Virus record (IMG/VR): IMGVR_UViG_3300029264_000324
Location: 1 to 20,112 of that record
DNA: 20,112 nt
Source of the DNA: a virus
Strand: one strand, 5' to 3'
In this document: positions 6,278 through 15,773 of the stretch, piece by piece
How the letters are laid out: each line of letters opens with the position of its first letter
Position numbering within the stretch: position 1 is the stretch's first letter
Position numbers and translations under genes: made by a program
Notes under the pieces: generated by a model
What the model was told of the DNA's origin: nothing
The model's input: the letters and a program-made list of their open reading frames with translations, nothing else
The model's database searches: none

Positions 6278-9200
6278 GAGCAAAGACCTCGAATTAGCGT
6301 TAAAGATTAAAGTCGATAAAAAAGACGGTGAAACCAATCTTACCGCGTTTAACCGCGCATTTAAAAGCGCGATGTCTGATATTGGCAAAAGCTCCGATGA
6401 CGTAGATGCATTTGGTCGTTTAATTGTAGACCTTAAAACAGGTAAAAAAGCGGTTGAAGAATTAGACGCCGAAACAAAACAACTATACGACACGTACAGC
6501 AAAGGCGCTCAACTTGCCGCCGATAAAGACATTCTTGGTGTTCGTGCCCACGCTGAAATTCAGAAAGAAATTGATGAGACCCGCCAAGCGTACGATCGCT
6601 TAAAAAAATCGGGCACACTCACCCAGCAAGAACTTGCCCAAGCCGCACTAAAAACAGAAGAGCGCATCCGCGAACTTAAACACGAAACTAACGGTTGGAC
6701 GGATGCCCTGCAAGCCGCTAGCGGCAGCATCGCGGGGCTAGCCGCTTCGGCGGCCTCGTTGGCCGTTGCCGCGGGCTATGCCATCGATTTTGAATCATCG
6801 ATGGCTGACGTTCGAAAAGTGGTCGAAGGCACCGACGAACAATTCGATGGACTTACCGAACGTTTAAAAGACATGACCGGCGAGCTGCCGATCACGGCGC
6901 AAGGTCTCGCCGAAATCGCGGCCGCTGGCGGGCAACTGGGCGTACCGATTGAAAAGCTCGACCAATTTGTTGAACTGGCCGCCAAAATTGGTGTGGCGTT
7001 CGATTTAAGCACGGCTCAAGCCGGTGATGCTGTCGCCAAACTTAGCAATATTTTTGATATACCCATCGAAAACGTCGAGCAGCTCGGCGACGCCATTAAC
7101 GTGCTGGGCAATACCACCGCTGCGCGCGAAGCGGATATTTTAGACGTACTGACTCGCATCGGTGGTACCGCTAAACAATTTAAGTTAACAGCGGAGCAAG
7201 GCGCGGCATTGGCGGCCACAATGATTGCAATGGGCGCGAAGGCGGAAGTCGCCGGTACTGGCATCAACGCGCTGTTGAGTAAGCTGCAAACCGCTAACGT
7301 TCAGTCGCCAGAATTTAAACGCGCACTGGAAGGTATCGGCATTTCTGCTGTGCAGTTGGGCGACGATATTCGAAACAACCCACAAAAAGCGTTAACCGAT
7401 TTTTTAAGAACGCTGGAAAAACTCGACGATCAAGCCCGTGCGGAAACTCTGACTAAGTTATTTGGCCAAGAGTACCAGGACGACATTGCTCGGCTGTTAA
7501 ACGGCTTGGATAAGTATGACCAAGCGCTGGCCCGCGTAAATGATACCGGCACCACCGCAGGTGCCATGCAGCGCGAATTCGCAGAGCGTATGAAGACCAC
7601 CGAGGCTGAAATTCAGCTGATGCAAAACGGCTTGCAAGAAGTGGCGATTAATTTAGGCACCATCTTTTTGCCCGCGATCAGAGAAGCGGCGGTCGCGATT
7701 GGAGACGTGTCACGCGCACTCGCCGATTTTGTCGAAGCCAACCCTGCGATTGCAACGATCGCGACAACGTTGGCGACGGTTGCGGTATCGGCTGGCGCGC
7801 TACGTTTATTATTTTTGTCGCTGGGCGTTGTAGGCGCGAAAGCGTTTGGCGGTATAGGAAAAGAGATCGCCATCGCAAATACTGAACTGCGGCTATTATC
7901 AACACAGGTTGGCAAAACAGGAGCCGCGTTTCGAGTCGCCGGAGGAATAGCATCGGCCGCGTGGATCGGCTGGGATATCGGTACACAACTGCGCGAACAG
8001 TTTGTAGAAGTCGAGCGTGCGGGTATAGCGCTGGCCGCCGGTCTCACTAAAGTTGCTGAGCGTATTAAATTTATTTTTGACGTGATTGATACCGGAGACT
8101 GGGACGCGTCACTGGGCCGATTAGAGGGACGTTTAAAAAACGTTGATGAAATTTACGGCGACATGTTCGCTGATACGTATAAGCCGAAAGAAAAACTCGA
8201 TGAACTCGGTAACGCTGCCGCGGCGGCAGCTGATAAGGCGGCAGCCGCTGCACAAACCATCCGCGATAATTTCGCAAAGTTAGACCTCACATCAGCCAGC
8301 GGGATTATCGGTTTTACTAAACAAATTGATGCTGCGAAAGACAGCGCCAGTTTACTCACTGACGAATTAAAAAAATGGATCGCCGAGACCAAAGCCGCCG
8401 ACTTGCAGTCGTTTCAAGATGGGTTGGTTGATGCCTTTGTCGACGGCAAGTTATCTGCAGAAAAACTGACTGAATATAATCAGTTGGTGTTGTCGCAATC
8501 ATTTACCGCGTTGGGTGTGACCGCCGAAACCGCACTCGGTAAAATCAGCCCCGCTGCGCAAGAGGCCATCGGGCAGATTGATTTGATCGAGCAAACCCTC
8601 ACCAGCATGGCCATTACTGGCACGCAAAAAATGGGCGCGCTTGAAGTGGCTATCCGTGGTGCGGTTGGCCAAGCCGATACTCAAACCGCCGTGCAAGCGT
8701 TGCGCGATCGTGTCGCCGAATTGGGTGAAAGCGGAGACTTAACCGCAGCACAAATGAAGCGCTTATCTGACACACTGGACGCGCAAAGCAACGCCATTAA
8801 TCAGATCACACCGGGCATACAATCGGTTGAAGACGCCATGCGATCGCTGGGCGTGACCAGCCAAGCCGAGCTGCAAAAAGCCGCTGACTCGGCCCGTTTA
8901 GCGTACGAGCAAGTTAAGTTGATGGGCGGCACCCTCGAAGATCAGAAAACCGCATTCATCGCCTACGCTCAAACCGTGATCGCGGCGAATCAAAACGTGA
9001 CCGAATCACAGCGCGCCGTTGCGCTGGCCGAACTCGAAATACAGGCCGCTGTATTAGGTGTGACGGAGCAATTCAACACATTAGCCGCCGCTGGTGAATC
9101 CGCCGGTAACAAGGTTGCGGAGAGCGCAAAAAAAGCCGCCGCATCAACTCGTGATTTAGGTACTGCCGCTGTCGAAAGCTCGCACGACGTTCAAGCCGTC

Positions 9201-10064
9201 GCCGCATCATTAGCAGAATGGTTTGTGTCGGTACGCGCAGAAATGTCAGCGCTTAGCGCCGAAGCCGGTGCGCTATTCGACGACAAAATGGGTCTGCAAT
9301 CCTCGGGTACCGTTAACGAAGTCGACGCGTTAAAAGCTGCGCTGTCAGCGGCCCACGAGGAACTCGGAAAAATCGCGATCGACAATATTCAAGTGTTCGA
9401 TCCGACCGGCGTAAATCGCTGGAAGAATTCTGTACTGCAGGCGAAGAATGAAACCGTCAGCGCGTACAACGAGCAAAAATTGAAGTTTTTGGAATACACC
9501 GAGGCCCTCCAAAACGGCGAAACGTTAAACGCCTCGTTTATCCGTAACGCCGAAACCGCGGTCGGCACAATGAAGCTGCTCGGCTCTCAGGATCTCGCGA
9601 CCCTGCGCAGTGCAATTGACAGCGCAACGCAAAAGCTGGAGTCGATGCGCGAAGCCGCGAAAGCAACGCGCGATAGCTTGCAAGACGAGTTGGATCGGAT
9701 TAACGGCAATCAAGCCAATATTGATAAAAACGAGTACGAACGTAAAAAAGCCGAAGCACAAAAAGAGCTAGAAAATGCGCGGCTATACGGCGATCAACAA
9801 GCGATAAATTACTGGACCGAAGCGCTGAAATTATTAGATCAGGTGCGCAGCGCGAAGGCGCAAAAGGCTCGCGAAGACGCGGCGTCTAGCAACGCTCAAG
9901 CGGGTAGCGGTGCGGCATCTACCCAAACTCAGTCAACGTCAAAAACTTACGACGTAAACGTTAATTTCGGTGGCGAAAAAACAAAGTTAGCGTTCGCAAA
10001 TGAGGCATCTGCGGATAGCTTTTTATCGCTAATGAACGACTTTAAAAACCGCTCAGGAGGCTAA
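6276..10064 (+). CDS. Tail tape measure protein
   Basis: The 1262-residue length, helical composition and position identify the tape measure protein, which sets tail length and is ejected into the host envelope. Residues about 140-400 match the TP901-type tail domain, with the FESSMADVRKVVEG block near 172 and repeated helices (AAATMIAMGAKAEVAGTGIN). A hydrophobic segment lies at about 488-520 (AIATIATTLATVAVSAGA then LRLLFLSLGVV). A charged coiled coil is near 1130-1170, followed by a short beta tail. The start overlaps the start of the minus-strand gene, and its ribosome site is poor. No tail chaperone gene precedes it, which is unusual. Confidence 0.93.
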   Translation: MSKDLELALKIKVDKKDGETNLTAFNRAFKSAMSDIGKSSDDVDAFGRLIVDLKTGKKAVEELDAETKQLYDTYSKGAQLAADKDILGVRAHAEIQKEIDETRQAYDRLKKSGTLTQQELAQAALKTEERIRELKHETNGWTDALQAASGSIAGLAASAASLAVAAGYAIDFESSMADVRKVVEGTDEQFDGLTERLKDMTGELPITAQGLAEIAAAGGQLGVPIEKLDQFVELAAKIGVAFDLSTAQAGDAVAKLSNIFDIPIENVEQLGDAINVLGNTTAAREADILDVLTRIGGTAKQFKLTAEQGAALAATMIAMGAKAEVAGTGINALLSKLQTANVQSPEFKRALEGIGISAVQLGDDIRNNPQKALTDFLRTLEKLDDQARAETLTKLFGQEYQDDIARLLNGLDKYDQALARVNDTGTTAGAMQREFAERMKTTEAEIQLMQNGLQEVAINLGTIFLPAIREAAVAIGDVSRALADFVEANPAIATIATTLATVAVSAGALRLLFLSLGVVGAKAFGGIGKEIAIANTELRLLSTQVGKTGAAFRVAGGIASAAWIGWDIGTQLREQFVEVERAGIALAAGLTKVAERIKFIFDVIDTGDWDASLGRLEGRLKNVDEIYGDMFADTYKPKEKLDELGNAAAAAADKAAAAAQTIRDNFAKLDLTSASGIIGFTKQIDAAKDSASLLTDELKKWIAETKAADLQSFQDGLVDAFVDGKLSAEKLTEYNQLVLSQSFTALGVTAETALGKISPAAQEAIGQIDLIEQTLTSMAITGTQKMGALEVAIRGAVGQADTQTAVQALRDRVAELGESGDLTAAQMKRLSDTLDAQSNAINQITPGIQSVEDAMRSLGVTSQAELQKAADSARLAYEQVKLMGGTLEDQKTAFIAYAQTVIAANQNVTESQRAVALAELEIQAAVLGVTEQFNTLAAAGESAGNKVAESAKKAAASTRDLGTAAVESSHDVQAVAASLAEWFVSVRAEMSALSAEAGALFDDKMGLQSSGTVNEVDALKAALSAAHEELGKIAIDNIQVFDPTGVNRWKNSVLQAKNETVSAYNEQKLKFLEYTEALQNGETLNASFIRNAETAVGTMKLLGSQDLATLRSAIDSATQKLESMREAAKATRDSLQDELDRINGNQANIDKNEYERKKAEAQKELENARLYGDQQAINYWTEALKLLDQVRSAKAQKAREDAASSNAQAGSGAASTQTQSTSKTYDVNVNFGGEKTKLAFANEASADSFLSLMNDFKNRSGG

Positions 10065-10069
10065 TAATC

Positions 10070-10456
10070 ATGTTACTTGATGCTGTAGCACTGCCGCCAA
10101 ATTTGTACTGGTCAAACGAGTTCGCCTTTAAACCCGTGTCGCAAAGCAAGCAACGCGGAGTGACCGGACGCATGATTATTCAGTCCGCTCCGCTGGTGTA
10201 CGGCCAGCCGATAACGCTGACCGGTGCTTGGATCACCCGCGCTGAGTTGCTCGTGTTGCAAGCAATGGAAAACGCGATTGATACCGTGCGCACGCTCACG
10301 TTAAACAACGGCGACACGCACTCGGTGCTATTCGATCTCGATGCCGGTGGCCTTGCTACGACGTCGGAATATCCGCTCACCGCGCCGCTGTGCAACCCAG
10401 ACGCAGACACGCTTTATAAAATCACCATCAATTTAATAACTGTTTCAGGAGCCTAA
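10070..10456 (+). CDS. Minor tail protein, function unknown
   Basis: This 128-residue protein begins MLLDAVALPPNLYWSNEF and is rich in beta strands (GRMIIQSAPLVYGQPITLTG), ending with KITINLITVSG. A perfect AGGAGG (10055-10060) precedes the ATG. It immediately follows the tape measure, the position of distal tail or tail-tip proteins in siphophages. I do not recognise a named family. Confidence 0.75.
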   Translation: MLLDAVALPPNLYWSNEFAFKPVSQSKQRGVTGRMIIQSAPLVYGQPITLTGAWITRAELLVLQAMENAIDTVRTLTLNNGDTHSVLFDLDAGGLATTSEYPLTAPLCNPDADTLYKITINLITVSGA

Positions 10457-10459
10457 AAA

Positions 10460-13400
10460 ATGGCTATTAATAAATCCGACGTAGCACTATTTTTGCCCGA
10501 GGGTGTTGGTGATAATCCAGACGACGGCGGCAAGCAAACCGGCACGGAATTAATATCTGGCGACGTTAATGCGCTTTTTGCTGACATTGGCCCTAACGAT
10601 CAGGTGCGTGGTCGTGTCGCAATACGCACGCTTTTCGGCGCGGTTAAAGCCGCGAACGCAGATTTGTTTTTAAATAGCAGCTGGGCGTTAACGCAAGACG
10701 CCGCTGCCGAGAATATTAGTACGCTGTTATTTGATACCGGCAATCACTACGCCGTGCGCTCGGAAATTCAAAACGATATTGAGCGCTATGTGCTCAAGTC
10801 GCAATTATCTGCGCTGCGCCCACGCGGCACCCAAAGTGCAGGACAAAAAAACCTGATTGTATATGCAGACAAGAAAACCGATGCGCCGGAGGTTGGCGAG
10901 GTGTTAATGCTGGAATACAACAGCGTTGAGCAATACGTAAAAGTGCTCGATGTCGATGTGATCAGCGCGTCGTATACATACATTGATAGCCAAGGCGCGT
11001 ATCAAAAATACAATGCGTATGAAATGACGCTGCGGCTGAGCCAAGAATTAGTGCAGGATTTTCCGGCGTCGGATCCGATGCCCGTCGTGAGTAACAGCAC
11101 TCAGATTTTTAATACGCAAGGCAATCCCGGTGCAAAATATTACGGCATTAAAGCGCTGGCCGCTGATGCTGTGGCCGGTGATTCGAGCGTGAGCGTCGAG
11201 AGTATTTTTCAACCGCTGGTACCCGCGTCGACGACAGAAAAAGCCTACGCGGACCAAACCCCAGGCATTGTGCAAAAGATGGTGCAGGCAGCGGCCACGG
11301 CAACTAAAACTCGCAGCATAGGAACGCTGACCGGTACGCAGTTTTTAACACTGCCAACGGCGTGGGTGCCCGGCACGCTAACGTTAACCGTGGCGGGCAG
11401 CACATACGACGAAGCGGATGGCTCATTACGTTTGTTGTCGGGATCTAACTATTTAAGTGATATTACGATTAGCGCGGCAGCCGGTACGCTCGGATTTACT
11501 GTGAGCGGCAGTCGTTCGGTATCTGTTTCATACATTCCCGGCGTTGCCGTTGAGTTAACGCCGTATACCGATTCGGTGTTAATTACGGACGGTAATCGAC
11601 AACTAACGTATACGTTCCAAGTCGCACCCAATCCATCCCCCGGCACGCTGCGGATTGATTGGTCGTATCTCGGAAAGTGGTATTCGATGATCGACGACGG
11701 CACAGGCACGTTGACTGGTCCAAGCGCGAGCGGTGCAATTAATTACGACACCGCTTCAGGTTCGTTTACGCTGCCGAGTGAGCCGGATTTAAACTCGCAA
11801 ATTATCTATACGTGGGCGCAAACGCCGTACTCGGTTGCTACCGCTGGCGCACGGTCGGCTTGGTTCGAAATTGCGCTCGATGATCAGCCGATGGCCGGTA
11901 CGCTCGATCTTGCGTGGTCGCGCAGCGGTACGAATTACACAGCCACTGCCGACAGCTCTGATGTGTTATCCGGCGGCGCGGGTAGTAGCGCGGGCAGTAC
12001 ATTGACGTTTACCCCGTCGGTCTTGCCAAGTGGCGATTTAACGATTAATTACGACAAGCTCAACACCGCGATTTTAACCGCGAGCGTGGCAGTCGCGGAG
12101 CAAAGCGGCGGGTCAATTGTGCTCGATGTGAGCCAAACGAATATCGTCGCAGGGTCGTTTAGTTTTGAGTTGGATTTAACGTACACGCAGTCGACGTTAA
12201 CCGGCGGCACACTTTACGAATCGCGAATGGGTACGACAGAGCGTTTTGTATCCAATGCCCAAGGTCAACTTAAAGCAAATTCGATGGGCGGCGCGGTCGT
12301 GGGCACCGTTGATCATGCGGCGGGTACTATCACAATCGACGCTGATTTATTCACGCGCAGCGTTATCGACTATACAAAACTCAATACGGTGCTGGGCGGT
12401 TATCAGCAGTCGCGCATTGATAAACTCATGCGTGTTGAATCGCAAACAACAACGATCAGCTATCGCTCAACCAGTGCGGGAATCCCCGTTACTCAAACAA
12501 TCGCGCACGCGGATTTAGTGCTAAAAATAAACGTCGCTGATGACTCGCTCGTGCCCGGCTCTGTTGTACTCACGCTCGACGGCACCGAGTTAATTGATCG
12601 CGGGGACGGCGTGTTATATCGCAGCTTTAACTTAACGACCGCGGCCGGTTTATCGACCGGCACAATCGATACCGTAAACGGCTTCGCTGAGATTAATTAC
12701 GCCTTGATTAGTAGTGTTGTTGATTCGCTCAGCGGCTCGCTCGATGCGGCCGCGATTGGTTTGGGTGCTGCTGTTGCTGTTACGTCTGTTGTGTTTCGTA
12801 CGATTGCCGCCCCGTTGCGTAGTAGTGGTCTGCAGTTCCTAGCACGGCGCTCGACCGACGGCGCGTTGATGCGGGCGGTATCAGACAACGACGGCGTGAT
12901 CACCGGCTCGTTTGATGCCGGTAACACATTAACTGAGTTACCGCAGCCGGGCGTTAGCAATGGCTACGTGCTCCCGTTTGTGCCAACCAGCACAAGCGCA
13001 GGCAGCGCTAGCGGTAATGTCGATAGCATCGCGGGCGTGGTCGAAATTACGTTTACGCAACCCGTTATTTTATCAACGCTAACGTACAACGCGGTGGTTT
13101 ACAGCACAGTGCCGCAAAACCCTGAACGCCTCGGTTTAAACCCCGTACGCTTGCCCACGAACGGCCAAGTGCCAGCGTTCCAAGACGGTTATTTAGCGCT
13201 GATTCATCACACGGCCAGCGTGAGCGTAGCAACGCCTGTGGCGGGCGATGTGATCGATTGCGGCCGTACCGATTTAGCCGTTGTTGTTGTTAAAGACTCG
13301 CTCGGCGCGTTGCTCGCCTACGATCAATACGCAGTCGATTTAGCCACCGGATTGGTCACTCTCGCGACTCCGTTCAGCGCCATCGATGCCAACGGCAACT

Positions 13401-13999
13401 CGCTCACATTGCCGTTGGTTGTGTATCACCGCATACAAGATCGCGCGGTGATCGTTAGCGCATTATTAACCGGCGAAATCCAACTCGGCTTGCAGCTAAC
13501 GCACGATTATCCGGCGAGTGAAAGTTACATCAGCGCAATGGTCGAGACCGGCGATCTTCAGGCGCGTGTGAAAAATCTGTTTTATCAAAAAACCGACGTG
13601 GCGGGTGTGTTTACCGACGAGCTCAGTGGCGATGCATCAACCGCCAGTTACGATGATCTTAACTATCCTCTGCTTGTGGATTCACGCGGGGCCGTTAAAG
13701 ACCGCTGGAAATTAAAATTTACGTCGACGACGGGTTTTCAGTGTATTAGCGAACAGCGTGGAGTGATCGGCACGGGTAGTACCGCTGTGGATTTTTCACC
13801 GATTAATCCGATGACCGGAACGCCGTATTTTACGATTCGCGCGGCCGGATTCGGTGAGGGCTGGGTAACCAGCAACGTGATCGCATTTGCGACTGATCCG
13901 TGCAGCGCGCCGGTAGCGATTATTCGTACTGTAATACCGAGTAATACGCCCGTCGCCGACGGCAAAGTGGTTATCGAGTTTTTAGGAGCGGCAGACTAA
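10460..13999 (+). CDS. Large beta-repeat tail structural protein
   Basis: The 1179-residue product starts MAINKSDVALFLPEG three bases after the previous stop. Residues 1-300 are mixed alpha/beta and include ADLFLNSSWALTQDAAAENI. From about 300 to 900 there are five or six degenerate repeats of a beta-sandwich-like unit with the pattern [PA]GTLxLxW, then DDGxGxLxG, then GxIxYxTG, for example GTLRIDWSYLGKWYSMIDDG. The remaining 280 residues are beta-rich. This suggests an elongated tail-tip or fibre-like protein, but it is not a recognised receptor-binding family. The stop overlaps the next start (TAATG). Confidence 0.78.
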   Translation: MAINKSDVALFLPEGVGDNPDDGGKQTGTELISGDVNALFADIGPNDQVRGRVAIRTLFGAVKAANADLFLNSSWALTQDAAAENISTLLFDTGNHYAVRSEIQNDIERYVLKSQLSALRPRGTQSAGQKNLIVYADKKTDAPEVGEVLMLEYNSVEQYVKVLDVDVISASYTYIDSQGAYQKYNAYEMTLRLSQELVQDFPASDPMPVVSNSTQIFNTQGNPGAKYYGIKALAADAVAGDSSVSVESIFQPLVPASTTEKAYADQTPGIVQKMVQAAATATKTRSIGTLTGTQFLTLPTAWVPGTLTLTVAGSTYDEADGSLRLLSGSNYLSDITISAAAGTLGFTVSGSRSVSVSYIPGVAVELTPYTDSVLITDGNRQLTYTFQVAPNPSPGTLRIDWSYLGKWYSMIDDGTGTLTGPSASGAINYDTASGSFTLPSEPDLNSQIIYTWAQTPYSVATAGARSAWFEIALDDQPMAGTLDLAWSRSGTNYTATADSSDVLSGGAGSSAGSTLTFTPSVLPSGDLTINYDKLNTAILTASVAVAEQSGGSIVLDVSQTNIVAGSFSFELDLTYTQSTLTGGTLYESRMGTTERFVSNAQGQLKANSMGGAVVGTVDHAAGTITIDADLFTRSVIDYTKLNTVLGGYQQSRIDKLMRVESQTTTISYRSTSAGIPVTQTIAHADLVLKINVADDSLVPGSVVLTLDGTELIDRGDGVLYRSFNLTTAAGLSTGTIDTVNGFAEINYALISSVVDSLSGSLDAAAIGLGAAVAVTSVVFRTIAAPLRSSGLQFLARRSTDGALMRAVSDNDGVITGSFDAGNTLTELPQPGVSNGYVLPFVPTSTSAGSASGNVDSIAGVVEITFTQPVILSTLTYNAVVYSTVPQNPERLGLNPVRLPTNGQVPAFQDGYLALIHHTASVSVATPVAGDVIDCGRTDLAVVVVKDSLGALLAYDQYAVDLATGLVTLATPFSAIDANGNSLTLPLVVYHRIQDRAVIVSALLTGEIQLGLQLTHDYPASESYISAMVETGDLQARVKNLFYQKTDVAGVFTDELSGDASTASYDDLNYPLLVDSRGAVKDRWKLKFTSTTGFQCISEQRGVIGTGSTAVDFSPINPMTGTPYFTIRAAGFGEGWVTSNVIAFATDPCSAPVAIIRTVIPSNTPVADGKVVIEFLGAAD

Positions 14000-15024
14000 T
14001 GACGGCACCCACCATTTATTACTCCGACGACGCCGGTGCGCCGGTGCTCACTAACGGCCAAGATGCGTTTTATCAAGTATTAAAAGCGTGTTTGATCGAT
14101 GGCTACGGCAGCAAGGCGGCGGCGGGCTGGAGTGTCGTTTATGACGACTGGGCCGCGAGCGGGCACGCGAGTTTTACTAACGCTGGACAGTCCGGCGTGC
14201 TCGGTTTAGTGCGTGCAACAACGACAGATTACCCGCCGTTTATGTACGTTGCGGAGGCGATGATTGACGCACAAACGGCGGTTAATGCGCGCAGCGGTGA
14301 GCGCGCAATTGCGGACATAACGACGGATTTTGTTGAAGGGTCGAGCGAAGTGACGCAGCGTCCGGTGAGTTATAAATCGCACTATCCGTACTGGTGTGTT
14401 GTTGCGAATGAAAATTTTGCGTGGGTGTGGATGTCGAGTGGTAGCACGTTATTAACCACGGGGCTGTCGTCGCTAGCGTACTCTGTCGTGGGGTTTGGTG
14501 CGATCAGACATTTTCGCGGTCTGGGAGATATTAGCAGTCCCACGCTCGGAAACTTTTCAATTTTTGGCGGCACTAATACAAATTATATGGCATTGCAATC
14601 AAATCGTGGCTCATTTAACTCCGCTGCCGGGGGCGGCAATAATGCGGGCACGGTGTTTTACGGATTGGACGGTCAGATTGCAGTATCAGACAATACATAT
14701 TCGTTTTGGCCGTTTTTTCAGTCATATGCGGACGGCGGCGGCGGCGGTATCGGTGAATCTGATACCGCGATTATTGAATTGCCAATTTATCGGGCGTCTG
14801 TGTATCTCGTCGATAGCAGAGGAACCCGGTACGGTAATCAAATCGGGGATATGCCTGCAATATATTGCAATGCGGCCGCGTGTGTGGAAGCGGACTGGTT
14901 AGATCGTGTGTATGTCGGTGATGATTTAAAAACGCAATTTACGATTGCGGGAAAAACGTTTTTTAAAGTTCGGCTGATCTACAACGTCGCATTTTTATCA
15001 CTCGACGCGAGCGACTGGGCATGA
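13999..15024 (+). CDS. Tail structural protein, hypothetical
   Basis: The 341-residue product starts by overlap with the previous stop. Its N-terminus (YYSDDAGAPVLTNGQDAFYQ, then LKACLIDGYGSKAAAGWSV) follows a pattern I know from structural proteins of many tailed phages. The middle is aromatic and Gly-rich, with a DGGGGGIGE stretch near residue 250. The C-terminal half contains Cys residues (YCNAAACVEADW). It is probably a minor tail or baseplate component that works with the two flanking proteins. No enzymatic motif is seen. Confidence 0.75.
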   Translation: MTAPTIYYSDDAGAPVLTNGQDAFYQVLKACLIDGYGSKAAAGWSVVYDDWAASGHASFTNAGQSGVLGLVRATTTDYPPFMYVAEAMIDAQTAVNARSGERAIADITTDFVEGSSEVTQRPVSYKSHYPYWCVVANENFAWVWMSSGSTLLTTGLSSLAYSVVGFGAIRHFRGLGDISSPTLGNFSIFGGTNTNYMALQSNRGSFNSAAGGGNNAGTVFYGLDGQIAVSDNTYSFWPFFQSYADGGGGGIGESDTAIIELPIYRASVYLVDSRGTRYGNQIGDMPAIYCNAAACVEADWLDRVYVGDDLKTQFTIAGKTFFKVRLIYNVAFLSLDASDWA

Positions 15025-15761
15025 CGGTTACAGTAACCATCGCTGATGTTGTCGTGTCTCCGATTGCCGTCGTGCCGCCGGTATATGCATCTATTAATCA
15101 CAACCTGCCGACCGATGCCGACTTTTTTGTAGTCCAGTTTTTTCGGTCTATTAATCAGCCAGAAACAGTGATCGTCGTGCGCGACAAGCTGCGGTTTTTG
15201 ATCGCGGGTATCGACACTAGCGCAACGTATAAGTTGTTAGCATTTAAAATCAGCAACGGAATCGCAGATGGCGTTTGGTGGGTAGACGATTACGTATATG
15301 ACCCCGATCAAGTCAACATCGTATTTAAGTCGAGTGCGGAAAACTCACAAACCGGCGAACCAAAATCATACTCGGGCACTATACTCGTTGCCGATTTACC
15401 CGCGATCCGAACCGTGGTTGCTATCGCGCTCGATGCTGATACGCCGTATTTATTAGCCAGCACCCAATCCGACAGCAACGGCGCGTACACGCTAAATTGG
15501 AACGGCTACAGCGGGCAAATGCTCGTCACGGTGCACGACGATTACGGCATAGCCCACGTAAGCGGCGAAGCGCGCGGCGTCGGTGAGCGTATTCATCCGT
15601 CTATATATAACGGCTACGTTTACGACGTAACGATTACGGGCACGTTAGGATTGGAGCCAACATGGCCAACGGAGGCCGGTCAAACTGTGTTGTCTGGCTC
15701 GTGTCAGTTAATCGCGGTGCCATTTTACAAACCGCAAACGCAAGGGCCGTATTTTGTTTGA
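15021..15761 (+). CDS. Tail protein with carboxypeptidase-regulatory-like domain
   Basis: This 246-residue protein overlaps the previous gene by ATGA. The N-terminal part is beta-rich and resembles a fibronectin-like fold (HNLPTDADFFVVQFFR, TSATYKLLAFK). Residues about 115-180 look like a transthyretin or carboxypeptidase-regulatory domain (YSGTILVADLP, LLASTQSDSNGAYTLNWNGY), which is common in phage tail appendages. The C-terminus ends PFYKPQTQGPYFV. Likely a tail-tip protein; the receptor role is unproven. Confidence 0.68.
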   Translation: MTVTVTIADVVVSPIAVVPPVYASINHNLPTDADFFVVQFFRSINQPETVIVVRDKLRFLIAGIDTSATYKLLAFKISNGIADGVWWVDDYVYDPDQVNIVFKSSAENSQTGEPKSYSGTILVADLPAIRTVVAIALDADTPYLLASTQSDSNGAYTLNWNGYSGQMLVTVHDDYGIAHVSGEARGVGERIHPSIYNGYVYDVTITGTLGLEPTWPTEAGQTVLSGSCQLIAVPFYKPQTQGPYFV

Positions 15762-15773
15762 GGGTTATCAATA

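Noticed and set aside
7613-8047. Open frames of up to 144 codons on the minus strand inside the tape measure gene
   Set aside because: They lie opposite a clear, long, helical tape measure gene, have odd compositions and no ribosome sites, and are what GC-rich codon third positions would produce.
12246-12518. 90-codon plus-strand frame inside the 1179-aa tail gene
   Set aside because: No ribosome site, Arg/Ser-rich composition typical of an out-of-frame reading, fully contained in a real gene.
13999-15761. Possible diversity-generating retroelement target, because tail-tip genes are followed by a structured intergenic region
   Set aside because: No reverse transcriptase gene, no template/variable repeat pair was seen, and the structured region is explained better as the com leader.
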